Notes under the pieces: generated by a model
What the model saw: the letters and a program-made list of their open reading frames with translations, nothing else
What the model was told of the DNA's origin: nothing
Database searches by the model: none
From: Pseudoips prasinana
Lineage: Eukaryota; Arthropoda; Insecta; Lepidoptera; Nolidae
Assembly (NCBI GenBank): GCA_951640165.1
Contig: OX621264.1
Coordinates: 7,817,001-7,881,000 of the forward strand
Length of the DNA stretch: 64,000 nucleotides
Reading direction: 5' to 3'
Shown here: positions 29,546 through 40,432 of the stretch, one piece after another
How the letters are laid out: the number at the start of each line of letters is the position of its first letter
How positions within the stretch are numbered: the stretch's first letter is position 1
Made by a program: the position numbers and the translations under genes

Positions 29546-30569
29546 GGCCTATATAGTTAGGTAATCTACATGCCAAAGTGGACAAGATGTAATTGTAGTG
29601 TTTTGATGCTAAAAAGCACTTTAAAAGGCAAAAATATACATTCCATTACAATATTTATTGACAATTAAGGGTCTTGCCATCCTATTTTGTACTCTTTCTA
29701 AAAGAAATAAAGTTACATTTGCATTGGCAATATGTATTTGACATATAGAGCGTTGCAAGTTTGCCGACCATTTCTCTCAATTAGCGGGAGATCACGGCAA
29801 AGACGACGTTTTTGGGTTCCGTATGACATTAAATAAGAAAAGTTTAGACGTTCAGGAAAATCCCCGGCTTTAAAGAGTGACCAATGACTTTCAAACCCAG
29901 AACCCCAGAAAGATGTAGACTAAAACTCCAGTCATAAAGAAAAAAAAAATCTTCATAAAAAATATTTTTTGGACTGATAACTTCTTCAGGTGAGCACTTT
30001 TTGGGTGGATAAAAATCTTGGTTCGCGTTATCATCGCCGCATGCTTTCCATGTGCTATATGTATAAATTGTACCTATATACGTAAATAGATATATATATA
30101 CCTCTGTACGTTATTAGTATACAGTATATACATACAAAGAGTTTATCCCGATGTGAAGTGTCAACTATTATACCTACGGTAGATTATTTAGATTAGAACT
30201 AAGACTACCCACATGTTTTTTATTTATTTTAATCTTAGCACTATAGACCTCAGAGTCGCACGGTTAGATAGAAAAATAAATATTTTAAATTATTACTTTA
30301 AGCCGAATTATGACTATTAAGATATTTTTTTTTTTATTTTGTCACTACGTTTTCATAACTCTGGTTTCACATTCAGTACTTATGTATTAATAGACATTTA
30401 AAATAGTTAAGTCAATGGTTGCCAACAATTTTATTTGAAATAAGGTTTTTTTTTATCATCGATACATTACATCAAATTTGCATGTAATTTTAGATAAAAT
30501 ATGTATGACTTCGTAACTTGTCTATAGCATATTTAACGCAAATAAAGATTATTTCTTTAAATTTACATT
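29546..30569. other. unassigned stretch
   Basis: About 1 kb without recognised repeats or coding frame. Confidence 0.4.
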
Positions 30570-30620
30570 ATTTTTATTTTCATAGAGTAGGTTGTGCACC
30601 TACTCTATGAAAATAAAAAT
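30570..30620. repeat. 23-bp perfect hairpin, 5-nt loop
   Basis: The left arm ends ATAGAGTAGGT at 30592 and the right arm starts ACCTACTCTAT at 30598. The stem extends to ATTTTTATTTTC outward, then continues after a 2-nt bulge. Confidence 0.85.
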
Positions 30621-31456
30621 ATAATGCTTTATTTCTAATAAACAATAGTAGTTCAAAGATTTTATAATCAGTTTAGTATTTTTTGGGTTTATCCATTACG
30701 AAAAAACATACAAAAAATTAAATCTATTCCCTTTATTATATTAGTTCGGATAATAAATTTAGACCATTGACATCATTGCACTTGCCAAAGGTCCCAATGC
30801 TTTGCCAATGAAGATACAGTGAATCCTAACCGAATGGAAACCACAGACAACAATATTTCAAAGACAAAAAATCTTATATTTTGTTCTACGCGGACTACTA
30901 TGTATTCACGAGTAGCCCACTGAACCGACCCTGAGGAACCACATTTGCCTTTAACCCCGCTGCAAGACTAAAGTCTCTTATAAGCGGCATAAACTGTAGT
31001 CATCAGAGCCAAGGACGACGGAAAGCTAACAATCGAAAAGGTTGGACAGGCACACAGCTGTTTCGAAGTCCACATTTATTTTACTGTTCAACTTACTACG
31101 CCTAAAACTAAAAAGAAAACAAGGCAATATGACCTTAGAAAAAAATAAGATCACACCTACGGGCCCTCCATTAAATCCACAGCGAAGGAAACCGGTCCAC
31201 TATAAATGCTCATTTGAAGTTATTTGAACTTCGAACGCGGTAGCCATCTTGTATGTAAACAAAATAAAATGGCCGCTTTGGACCGCCTTTCCTGGAAAAT
31301 TACTTGTTCCTTTTTCAAAACTTTATTGTTTGTTAAATTCGTAATGTTTTGTTTGTGTTTGAAATTACCCTGGTATCGGTCGTTGACCTTTTATTGACTG
31401 TCTAATTAATATAAGTGCTATTCTATGGATTTATAAACGTAACAGTGAAAACATTG
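30621..31456. other. unassigned; YY1-like motif pair
   Basis: A 61-codon plus frame (31042-31227) has no recognised domain. 31237-31275 holds GGTAGCCATCTTGTATG and AAATGGCCGCTTTGG, two opposed YY1/pho-like cores, without a visible exon. Confidence 0.3.
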
Positions 31457-31945
31457 GCGGGCCGGTTTGCTTGGTTGGTAAATGCTTGCTTAGCCCATTT
31501 AACGATTGATTAAGTAATGTTTAACCTTTATTTATTTGAACGCCATATAAGAAATCAATGTTCAGCGACTTAGCCGGTAGAGCCCCAGGACAGATATTTG
31601 TGTGCATGAATATATATTCTACTATATAAAAATAAGTCGGGTTTTTCTTCCTGACGCTATAACTCCAGAACGCACGAACCGATTTCCACGGTTTTGCATT
31701 CGTTGGAAAGGTCTCGGGCTCCGTGAGGTTTATAGAAAAGAAAATTAATAACATTTAACGCGAGTAACACCGCGGGGCACAGCTAGTATAACATAATTAT
31801 ATATATAAGTATGTATCTATCTACAAAAGAAACATAATGTATTTAGTACGTATATCACTTATCTGGTTTCCATAGTACAAGTTCGGCCCATTTGGGATCA
31901 GATGGCCGTGAGTGAATAATGTCCCAGGATATTATTATTATAAAT
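31457..31945 (+). repeat. SINE family 3 with two nested insertions
   Basis: SINE pieces: 31457-31498, 31584-31615 and 31788-31945. 31499-31583 is one end of the 26529-type MITE (AGAAATCAATGTTC, TAGCCGG). 31616-31787 is a Helitron-like element ending AACACCGCGGGGCACAGCTAG. Confidence 0.75.
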
Positions 31946-32087
31946 ACTTGTGACTGAAAGGTCTGAAAACTAATTGTGTTGGTTAATTATTTAAAAAAAA
32001 ACGAGAGATGTCAAGGGACACCCGGATGGACCGAAGTTCCTTTCGATTAATTATTGAAGGAATTGTAATAATTTTTTTTTTAAGATA

Positions 32088-33375
32088 TTAGGTCTTTACC
32101 TATGAAATTGCCGTTCTGCAGTACTGGCCATTTCAAATCAAAATAATTTTTGTTTGGCTAAGAATTCTAATTTCAAATTAATTTTATTTTAAAAACATGG
32201 ATTCTTTTTTCCAAAAGTAGTCATTTCTTTATTGATTAGTGTTACATTTTCATCGCATTTCAATCTTTTTCGTCATCATGGATACGTTAAAAATTCGAGT
32301 AATTATGGAATATGAGTACCGTCGTGGCAGCAACGCGGCACAAGCGGCACGCAACATCAACGACGTTTACGGAGCTAACACTACAAACCAACGCACCACC
32401 TGTTATTGGTTTGCTCGCTTCCGTTCTGGAAATTTCGACCTGAAAAATGAACCTCGCGGTCGTCCGAAGACTTTGGTCGACAATGACGAATTAAAGGCGG
32501 TTGTGGAAGCTGATGATACACAATCTACGGCTGAATTAGCAGCAGCTTTCGACGTTAGCGTCAAAACAATATTGGTCCATTTGCGTCAAATTGGCAAGGT
32601 AAAAAAGCTTGACAAATGGGTGCCCCACGAACTCAATGATCGCCAGCGCGAAGTACGCGTCGAGACGTGCCTTGCACTGCTCAACAGACACACAAATGAA
32701 GGAATTTTGAACCGCATTGTTACCTGCGATGAAAAATGGATTCTGTTTGATAACCGCAAGCGCTCAGCAAGTTGGTTGGATCCTGGTTCAGCACCTAAAC
32801 AATGCCCTAAACGAAAACTTACCCCTAGAAAAGTGATGGTCACTGTTTGGTGGTCTAGCGCCGGTGTGATTCATCACAGCTTCTTACCAAACGGGGTGAG
32901 CATTATTGCAGATGTGTACTGTGAAGAACTGAGCACAATAATGGAGAAGCTGGCGCATCTCCAACCAGCATTGGTCAATCGCTCGTCTCCGCTGCTCCTG
33001 CACGACAACGCGCGACCTCATACTGCACAGCAGACGGTCTCCAAGTTGCAAGAACTGGGGTTGGAAGCTCTCCGTCATCCGCCCTACTCACCAGACCTTG
33101 CGCCTACAGACTACTACTTTTTCCAGAATTTGGATAACTTCTTGGCGGGAAAAAAATTCAATACCCGAGAGGCAGTACAAAATGCCTTTGAAGAATTTGT
33201 TGCCTCCCGTCCAGCTGATTTCTTTAAGAAGGGCATCAATAAACTGCCACTGCGATGGCAAAGATGCATTGATTGCATGGGTGATTACTTCGATTAATAC
33301 AAATAAAAAAATTCATGAAAAAAATTCGTTTAAATTTTTTCATACAAAACGGCAATTTCATAGGTAAAGACCTAT
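32088..33375 (+). mobile_element. mariner transposon, apparently complete (1288 bp)
   Basis: Terminal inverted repeats begin TTAGGTCTTTACCTATGAAA at 32088 and, reverse-complemented from the right, ATAGGTCTTTACCTATGAAA ending at 33375: 31 bp with 2 mismatches. TA flanks at 32086-32087 and 33376-33377 fit mariner target duplication. Length and termini resemble cecropia-type mariners. It contains one uninterrupted transposase frame. Confidence 0.92.
32278..33297 (+). CDS. mariner transposase, 339 aa
   Basis: Catalyses cut-and-paste transposition at TA sites. The start chosen is the ATG at 32278 (MDTLKIRVIMEYEYRRG), the family-like N-terminus; an in-frame ATG at 32239 would add 13 residues. Residues 1-105 form the paired helix-turn-helix DNA-binding region with GRPKTL near 61-66. 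WVPHEL (114-119) is the mariner linker signature. The catalytic triad is D151 (in CDEKW), D243 (HDNARPHT) and D278 (YSPDLAPTD). There are 34 residues between the second and third, the D,D34D arrangement of mariner. The protein ends KLPLRWQRCIDCMGDYFD. There is no frameshift or stop, and length matches the family (about 340-350), so it may be functional. No host regulation is visible. Confidence 0.93.
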   Translation: MDTLKIRVIMEYEYRRGSNAAQAARNINDVYGANTTNQRTTCYWFARFRSGNFDLKNEPRGRPKTLVDNDELKAVVEADDTQSTAELAAAFDVSVKTILVHLRQIGKVKKLDKWVPHELNDRQREVRVETCLALLNRHTNEGILNRIVTCDEKWILFDNRKRSASWLDPGSAPKQCPKRKLTPRKVMVTVWWSSAGVIHHSFLPNGVSIIADVYCEELSTIMEKLAHLQPALVNRSSPLLLHDNARPHTAQQTVSKLQELGLEALRHPPYSPDLAPTDYYFFQNLDNFLAGKKFNTREAVQNAFEEFVASRPADFFKKGINKLPLRWQRCIDCMGDYFD

Positions 33376-33659
33376 TATAATAATATTTTTTATTATTAAA
33401 AAATATAATGTAATATAAACTTAATCAGTAGGCTCAATTTTAGTAATAAATAACAAAAAAAGCAAAAAGTGTCGTTCCAACTTTTCGTCTTAATTTTGTC
33501 CGTCTAGCCCCCTTCCGCAACGCGCAATAAAGAACTTCGTTCCAATACTGGTGGTATTCAGACAAAATGTAATACAATATATCTAAAACTATAAATTGCG
33601 ATAACTACCTATACCTTAAAATAATCTCTTTATATAATCTAGCTACACTACAAAATCGT

Positions 33660-33832
33660 TACTAATAAAATTTAAATGTAATTTATAAATATTTTCATAC
33701 AATCCGCGTACCTAAATATCTATATGTAACTAGAAATATTTATGTATACTTAACTATCTACAAACATGTTCTGACTCGTCGTCTTTTTTAAGTCTACGTG
33801 AATAAAATCCTTATCTAATTTAATTTATTATT
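33660..33832 (+). repeat. Rep-J non-LTR 3' UTR
   Basis: CATACAATCCGCGTACCTAA to AAGTCTACGTGAATAAAATCC. Confidence 0.7.
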
Positions 33833-34228
33833 TTAATCAAACCATTGAAGAAATTCGGAAGATTTAGGTCTTGGATTCTTATTAGATAACATAATCATAT
33901 TATAGGTTTCTAAACGGAAATAACTTAGGGACTTACTTAAGTCTTGATTGGCACATTTTTATATATGTATATATATTTTTTAATATGAATACTGAAACTA
34001 CTAAAATTGGAATATCAATACCCGTCTTTTACCGTGTTAGTCTATCTAGCAGGACCCAACGAGCTTTATCAACTTCGATTCATAAACACATTTTTTGTAC
34101 CTTTAGAAAATTAATAAGATATATTTTGTACCTACACAGTTTTTGATTTAATGGCGTTTTAATGCAGTGTCGTATTAATGACGAATATGTTCTTAAATAT
34201 AGCCGAAAGCCGAAATTATGGATTGTAA
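33833..34228. other. unassigned stretch
   Basis: No gene or repeat recognised. Confidence 0.4.
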
Positions 34229-34350
34229 GGTACACACACGACATCATATCAAGCTATACATTTCCAGTATAAGCTGACCTGTCATTGTATGGAAATCCTA
34301 CACAATGCGTATGTAGGATTTCCATACAATGACACGTATGTAGCCGTGTG
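34229..34350. repeat. hairpin with 22-bp perfect stem
   Basis: 34280-34301 and 34313-34334 are perfect complements around an 11-nt loop. Outer arms GTACACACACG and CGTGTGTAC add a second short stem. Size and geometry resemble a pre-miRNA or a foldback MITE. Confidence 0.75.
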
Positions 34351-34372
34351 TACATAATAGTATCAAGCTCCT

Positions 34373-34757
34373 CATCATCATCATCATCATCATATCAGCC
34401 GAAAGACGTCCACTGCTGGACAAAGGCCTCCCTCAAAGATCTCCACAATTGCCGGTCTTGCGCTATCCGCATCCAGCGTTTTCCAGCGACCCGCACAAGA
34501 TCATCGGTCCATCTTGTAGGGGGCCTGCCTACGCTGCGTCTTCCGGTTCGTGGTCGCCACTCGAGAACCTTTCTGCCCCAGCGGCCGTCGGCTCTACGAG
34601 CTATGTGCCCTGCCCACTGCCACTTCAGCTTGGCAATTCTTAGGGCTATGTCGGTGACTTTGGTTCGCCTGCGGATCTCATCATTTCTGATTCGATCTCG
34701 CAGGGAAACTCCAAGCATAGCCCTTTCCATTGCTCTTTGGGTGACCTTGAGCCGCCT
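34373..34757 (-). pseudogene. RTE reverse transcriptase C-terminal fragment
   Basis: The minus-strand frame contains RLKVTQRAMERAMLGVSLRD, KWQWAGHIARRADG and VGRPPTRWTDDLVRVAGKRW, matching the C-terminal ~125 residues of the RTE at 7088-7969. A (CAT)n tail lies at low coordinates. A possible 6-bp TSD GCTCCT is at 34367-34372 and 34758-34763. It is strongly 5'-truncated. Confidence 0.8.
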
Positions 34758-34789
34758 GCTCCTAACACTATTGAATGATATAAAAGAGT

Positions 34790-34867
34790 TGTACTGCCGC
34801 ACAATTTATAAACGCAGTAAATTACATGTCGTTCACGTGTACTGCGTTTTTTAATTGTGCGGCAATG
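34790..34867. repeat. foldback MITE-like hairpin
   Basis: TGCCGCACAATT...AACGCAGTA and TACTGCGTTTTTTAATTGTGCGGCA are inverted arms around about 22 nt. Confidence 0.7.
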
Positions 34868-35235
34868 TACAACATGTTACGTAATTAACGCACATCCTGA
34901 AAATAGTCTGTTCAGAATCGTTTACTGAATCGATTTATATCATTTTTAATATAGGTTTTTTATTCCAAAATAATTAAAACTACGGAGATTATTGTTTTAT
35001 TAACCCTGTAGAGTCAAAACCAATTGAAATGGACTGTAAGTCAAAGTAATAAGACTTATAAATCGCAGTTTTATTTGTATTCATACAAATTCCATCATAC
35101 TATACAAAATAAATAAAAATAAACTTTATTCCAGGAAACGAATTTATTAAATAATAATGCATATACAAGTTAAATAAAAAAAGCAGGATATGTGTTATGA
35201 TTACAACATAATATTCTAAACAATTACATGTTGTA
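34868..35235 (-). mobile_element. 26-bp-TIR DNA element, uninterrupted copy
   Basis: Termini TACAACATGTTACGTAATTA and ...TTACATGTTGTA. The interior is the reverse complement of the 19010-19801 element without its Helitron. 368 bp, no coding frame. Confidence 0.8.
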
Positions 35236-35519
35236 TATAGAACCGGGTATAATTCACGCTCCATTTTCCGCTACTACCTATTGGAACTAAAGATAAATAC
35301 TCCATTCATTCATGTCTCGCTCACTATTCTCATTCAATACGCCGAATATTTTCACGTACTAATTGACGCATAAAGTTACACCAATTTGTGAAACTATGCA
35401 ATAGTCAATAAACCCCGGATCACACTAATGGCAAATCCGTGACTCCTAGAATGCATTCCGATGCAATAAAAACAAATATAGTTCTAACACAACAAATAAA
35501 ACTAGAAAAAAAAAACGAA
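35236..35519. other. unassigned stretch
   Basis: Nothing recognised. Confidence 0.35.
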
Positions 35520-35720
35520 AAAGAGCCGCCATTGCTTCCATATTTGAAATTTTGAGGCGCGTACGCACGTTCGGCGTCACCCAAATCTTTATAGATCGTT
35601 TTCGTGCGTGATGTTACACACGTTTTTGGTTCAACTACTTTTTTTTTATGGTATCGGGTTTTTTTAGCGAACTCTTTGGTTCATTCATAAGGTTTTATTC
35701 GTGGTAAAAACAGCTGTTGA
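35520..35720. promoter_or_regulatory. weak promoter candidate
   Basis: AAGAGCCGCCATTGC (YY1/pho-like core) near 35521, then a CpG-richer segment GGCGCGTACGCACGTTCGGCG. No exon follows that I can support. Confidence 0.2.
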
Positions 35721-35862
35721 GTTTTGAATATTTGTGATTTATTTTCTGTGCATGTGTGGCGATTTAATTGATTTTAAGAGCCAATGCTGTCACGTTTTGA
35801 GTATTAATATTTTGGAAAGATATTAATTCTGTGTAATTTGAAAGCTCTGCGAAGTTATTACT

Positions 35863-35989
35863 ATCAGATCCAGCTACCCCAATCTGTCAAATTTCTTTTA
35901 TAGATTTTCAACTTTATCGCATAAGCATAAGGTTCTTTTTTAATTGGGGAAATTTGACAGGTCGGGGTAGCTTGATGTGCTGGTGTATG
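35863..35989. mobile_element. 135-bp-type MITE, one end damaged
   Basis: The interior is nearly the same as 26237-26371. The left terminus has lost about 13 bp (CAGATCCAGCTACCCC). The right end reads CTTGATGTGCTGGTGTATG before TA. Confidence 0.75.
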
Positions 35990-36149
35990 TATCTTAAGGA
36001 GCGTAATTTGTCCGTTAAACTGAACGCCATATAGGCACAGGTCATCAATTTACAAAATACACAAACAACACGATTTTTTTATTCGAATTTCTTAACCTAA
36101 TTTTTATGGGAATATAGGCGCTTATAGTCAGTTGCTCTCACAAGTCCGT

Positions 36150-36362
36150 AAGTGATCGGCGAGGTTAAGCAACTAGGCTCGCGGTCAAACCATAGATGGA
36201 TGACCAACAACGTGGTTTAAGAGCTGAGCGTGTCTGTGCTTCGGAGGGCACTTTAAGCTGCCGGCCATTAGACAGCAGTCGATAAGCCATATCAGAGGCC
36301 TACTGGGCGGCTTGAACAACTCTGACACTGGGGTAACCACTGCCTTTACGATAAAGTAAAAA
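36150..36362 (+). repeat. 5S-rRNA-derived SINE
   Basis: GATCGGCGAGGTTAAGCAAC and TAGATGGATGACC (5S box A/C regions), tail CTGCCTTTACGATAAAGTAA. Confidence 0.8.
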
Positions 36363-36616
36363 AAATACTTCCACTACTATATTACACCTTGTAAGTATAA
36401 TTTACTTGAATTCGTGCTCCATCCGTTCAACTTTATTTTTTTTATGTGGTGGAAATGCTCAAATCGCATGGAGACCGACGGAGTATGTCCCTACATACTC
36501 CGTCGGCTTCCCACTAAAACCACCACGGTAGCCAGCCTCAAAGTGCTTGTAGCGGGGGCTCTGGGTATCTGGGCGATCACACCAGTACCCCTGCCGGAGG
36601 GGATATAATATCTAAT

Positions 36617-36867
36617 ATCTATAATAATATCTAGGGACAATGTCACACAGATCATCCTAACCCCAAACTAAGCAAAGCTTGTACTATGGGTACCAGGCGA
36701 CGATATACATACTTATATACATAGATAAATACTTAAATACATAGAAAACATCCATGACTCAGAAACAAATGTTCGTGCTCATCGCACAAATATTTGCACT
36801 TACCGGGATTCGAACCCAGGACCACCAGCTTCGTAGGCAGGAGCACTACCAACTAGGCTACGGAGGG
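36617..36867 (-). repeat. SINE family 2, full length
   Basis: Minus-strand copy from TATCTAGGGACAATGTCAC to the head CGTAGCCTAGTTGG on the minus strand, nested in the R1-like region. Confidence 0.85.
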
Positions 36868-36913
36868 GGCATTATTACGCCTCCCCCACTCCTCATCACG
36901 CTCAAGCGTGTTT

Positions 36914-37399
36914 TTTTTTTGTCGGGACTAGTCCCTCCCTCTTACCCATCACTGCAACTCCTGTAAGCCAGGATCAACAGTGGCACACAATGAAATGACA
37001 CTGAGCGCTGAGGCTCAGGCATGTCCCGGGGAATGGCTTTAACTGTCTTGGATCCCGCAACGAATTTAATCAGAAAGAAAAAAAAAGGAGTTAGAAATGA
37101 ATAGTTCCACTTCCCTCCAGAGCAAAGCGGGAGACAGAATGATATAAAGAGGCTATAGCCTCATTAAACGAGAGAATTGCAACTAGAGAAGCCAGCTGCA
37201 AGAGCACCGAGGATTAATTTAAGGGTCCTAAGTGAGCTGTTATATTTGATTCCAATAGTAGGTATGGCAAAAGCGCTTAAACGCACGGAAGTTGTTCCTT
37301 GTCGCTACAAGATCCGTATAATAAACTACTCCAGATGAAACAGATAGTTTGTTAAATAGCTTGCAACCAATGTTGCAAGCTATTTAACAAACTATTAAA
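36914..37399 (-). mobile_element. retroposon P with 11-bp TSD
   Basis: Poly-T at the low end (a minus-strand poly-A tail) followed by GTCGGGACTAGTCCCTCCCT. Flanked by CAAGCGTGTTT at 36903-36913 and 37400-37410. Its 5' end (37344-37395) is an inverted duplication forming a hairpin, as produced by 5' inversion during target-primed reverse transcription. No coding frame. Confidence 0.8.
37344..37395. repeat. 24-bp perfect hairpin, 4-nt loop
   Basis: ATAGTTTGTTAAATAGCTTG... (37344-37367) pairs exactly with 37372-37395 around CAAT. Confidence 0.95.
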
Positions 37400-37651
37400 C
37401 AAGCGTGTTTAGGCAACCTGAGCTACAGCAGGTTACCTCTTCCCGGGACGGCTTATACAAGACGAGTGGAGTTCCCCTCCTCCAAACGCCAGAAATCCCA
37501 GGGGCGGCGCCCAGGAGAAGCCTGCCGGGCGCCGCATACTCTCTCGCGCTGGGATTAGCTCCCATCGCCGGGCCCTCGTTCACCATACCAAGTTTGGCTA
37601 GCACCTTTCAAGTAATAGAACAACAAATACTACATAGACAATAATAAATAA

Positions 37652-38020
37652 TAATGTCCTCCTAGCCGAATTCGGCCACGGCGGCCAGTCTCAACCGAGA
37701 TTGGCCATCTGCGCGGGACATATTATAGTGCTCAAGGGTGTGCGCAAACACAGGAGCACTTTCTATTCCATCACTCTCATGATCCGATGGGACGCCTTAG
37801 CGACACGACCGGAAAGAGGTCAGGCACAGGACCGACGGCTTTACGTGCTCTCCGAGACACGGGGGTATAATACCGCCAACTCCCAGACTTCGGGCTGATG
37901 CTGAGAATTTTTTCTTTTTACAGAAAAGTCCCAAAATCACTTATGGCGCCACCCAGGATTTGAACCCAGGACCTCATTAACTGCGGGTGAACACGCTACC
38001 GCTAGACCAACGAGGCAGTC
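37652..38020 (-). repeat. SINE family 1, full length
   Basis: Low end CCTAGCCGAATTCGGCCACG, high end carries the minus-strand head with B box GGTTCAAATCC and A box TGGTCTAGCGGTAGCG. Confidence 0.85.
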
Positions 38021-39784
38021 TACATAGATGACTACATAGATACAGCTGCAATAACATTCGCAAACCATTATGTTCCTAGTATTTAGTATTCGTAAATACA
38101 CAAAAATACCAGCGACGTAACCCCGCAACAATGTCGTACAACAACTATGTAGCCGAACGTGCGCCAAACGTAAATAACAGCTCCATACCCAACTAGTCAC
38201 GTACGTTCGTGAAATGGACTAGTATTATTTGACCCGTTGAACTCCGACAATGGTTAAGCGGTTGCAAGTGGAATGGTCATAAATTCCTTTGGCGAAACTT
38301 GATTAGTTATAATAATGATATACCTATCCTATATGGCAATGTGTTAGTTATAACAAATTGCCATCTTGATCTCAAACTAGGAGGAGCCTGAACTATGGCA
38401 ACCAAAAATCTGATAAACATACTTATATATATATATATTTCTAAATAACAACAATACATACATATACAAGTGGCTCGAAGGACCATGAACGAAGGTCTAC
38501 TGGGAGAGGATAATTAATTGAAACACTGGACTTTATATTAAGCGCGTATAATATATGAATCACAATGCTTGCTGCTCACAAATAACAAAATTTACATTTT
38601 TGACCTAGTCAAACGTCGGAGAATCTCTATAGCGAGGTTCAGAAAAACGGTGCTCATCTAACGACGCCATCCATTAACAAATTTGAGAAATAATACAAAA
38701 TGAACGTTATTTACGTGAACAGTGCTCATTACGCAAAGATTAAATTTGTCCTGGATGGGGATGCAACCCACGACTTCTGGCTTAGTAGGGTCAGTGCCAA
38801 TAGACCAACAGGCCAGTTAAGGTCATAAAAATTAACAGTAGATACTAGTAGTACTATAGTCGGGGAATTAACAGATACTATATGATATGTTTCAATATCT
38901 GGGATTACGTAAATACCAGCTCCATGCAGAACTAGTCACGTATTTTCGAAGTGGACTAGTATTTTGTGACCCGTTGAACTCCGACAATGGTTCAGCGGTT
39001 GCAAGTGCTCATAAATTCCCTTGGCGAAACTTGATTAGTAAACTTAATAAAACTAAATCAATTATTACCTTGGAACAATTAATGCACTGCGTTCCCAAAA
39101 TATTTATTTATACAATTTTATTAAGATTAAATTACGACGACGGAGTTCATAAGCGTTCCACTTGCATCTAATCTCAAAGTAGCCTGTATTATGGCAAACA
39201 AAAAACTGATAAACATAAGTACTTACATATATTTTAATTTCTAAATACATACATATTTATTTATTTAGATAGGAAAACCAACAGCTATTAAACATAAAAT
39301 TAAATATAAACTAAGCAACAGTGTGCCAATAACAGGTTTTCATGAATTGCAACAGACGTATACAAAGCCTATGTGATAATCAATATATAACTAAAGAATT
39401 ACAACTAACAAAATAAAATACGATAATAATAAGTAACTATCTCATTACACAAAGATTTGTCGTGGGTGGGTATCGAATCCATGACTTCTGGCTTAGTAGA
39501 GTCAGTGCAAATAGACCAACAGGCCAGTTAAGGTCATTAAAATGAACTGTAGATACTATATTGTATCATAGGTATTTCTTCCCGACCGAAATGTTATAAA
39601 TTCCCATGTTAGAATGCTGAGTCGGGAAAGTAACAGATACTTTGTGATATTTTTCTATATCTGGGATTACGTAAATACCAGCTCCAAACAGAACTAGTCA
39701 CGTACTTTTCAAAATGGACTAGTATTTTGTGACCCGTTGAGCTCCAACAATGGTTTAGCGGTTGCAAGTTGAATACGCAAGTAA

Positions 39785-40045
39785 ATAAAAATAAAATTAA
39801 AAAGGCCTATTCACGTAGACTTTAAAAAAGCGCTTGTAAATAGTCAGAACATGTTTGTAGTAATATAGTTGTATATATTATTATTCCTAGTAACATAGAT
39901 ATTTAGGTACACATTGTATGAAAACATTTATAAAAATTATTTTATTATAGCAATGATATTTAGCTAGCTCGTATCAAGTTATTGTCAAGAGATTATGTTT
40001 AATTATCTAGTTTAAGTCTAATATTTTTACTACATATTGTCAATG
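39785..40045 (-). repeat. Rep-J in tandem unit 3
   Basis: CCTATTCACGTAGACTTTAA onward; the A/T-rich 3' tail lies at low coordinates. Confidence 0.75.
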
Positions 40046-40111
40046 TTAATAAATAAATATCTTGGGACAACGAACATACTGCCATCTGATCTCAATCTAA
40101 GTGGAGCCTTT

Positions 40112-40432
40112 TTTTACGTGGTGGAAATGCCGTCGCACTTTGTGTGGGGCTTGAACCCACTAAAACCACCACAGTAGCCAGCCTCACAGTGTCTGTAGCG
40201 GGGGCTCTGGGTACTCGAGAACGATCTCGCCAGTACCTCCGCTGTACACTGAGCGTCCGCGAGACTCTCACCCGGGGAGGGGAGGGGCCCGAAAGCCTCC
40301 GCCCTCCCCAGCACGCACAAGCGCGTTTAAGCAACCTGAGCTACAGCAGGTTACCTCTTCCCGGGACCGCTTATATAAGACGGGTGGAGTTTCCTTCCTC
40401 CAAACGCCAGCGATCCCAGGGAAACTAGGTGG
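40112..40432 (-). mobile_element. R1-like non-LTR 3' region
   Basis: A poly-T run (40109-40115) marks the minus-strand poly-A end. GC-rich body: CCACTAAAACCACCACAGTA, ACCCGGGGAGGGGAGGGGCC, CAACCTGAGCTACAGCAGG. Overlapping short frames on both strands are by-products of the GC-rich sequence. Confidence 0.6.

Larger units (their letters stand above)
31992..33548 (-). mobile_element. Rep-A TIR element hosting the mariner
   Basis: 31995-32040 carries the Rep-A terminal repeat (GATGTCAAGGGACACCCGG). 33467-33545 carries its other subterminal region (TTTTCGTCTTAATTTTGTCC; GAACTTCGTTCCAAT). Without the mariner the element is about 270 bp, close to the 316-bp intact copy at 56878. The distal TIR at the right is missing. 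Confidence 0.65.
36428..37600 (-). mobile_element. R1-like non-LTR 3' region, twice interrupted
   Basis: Pieces 36441-36612, 36868-36902 and 37411-37600 match the copy at 40112-40432 (CCACTAAAACCACCACGGTA; TAGCGGGGGCTCTGGGTA; CAACCTGAGCTACAGCAGG). The minus-strand 3' end has a poly-A (poly-T at 36429-36440). Interrupted by SINE family 2 (36617-36867) and retroposon P (36914-37399). The R1-like label rests on the TTTAGTGGG 3' UTR motif and is uncertain. Confidence 0.6.

Noticed and set aside
32586..33367. Additional frames overlapping the mariner transposase
   Set aside because: Shadow frames; the plus-strand transposase with its catalytic triad accounts for the region.
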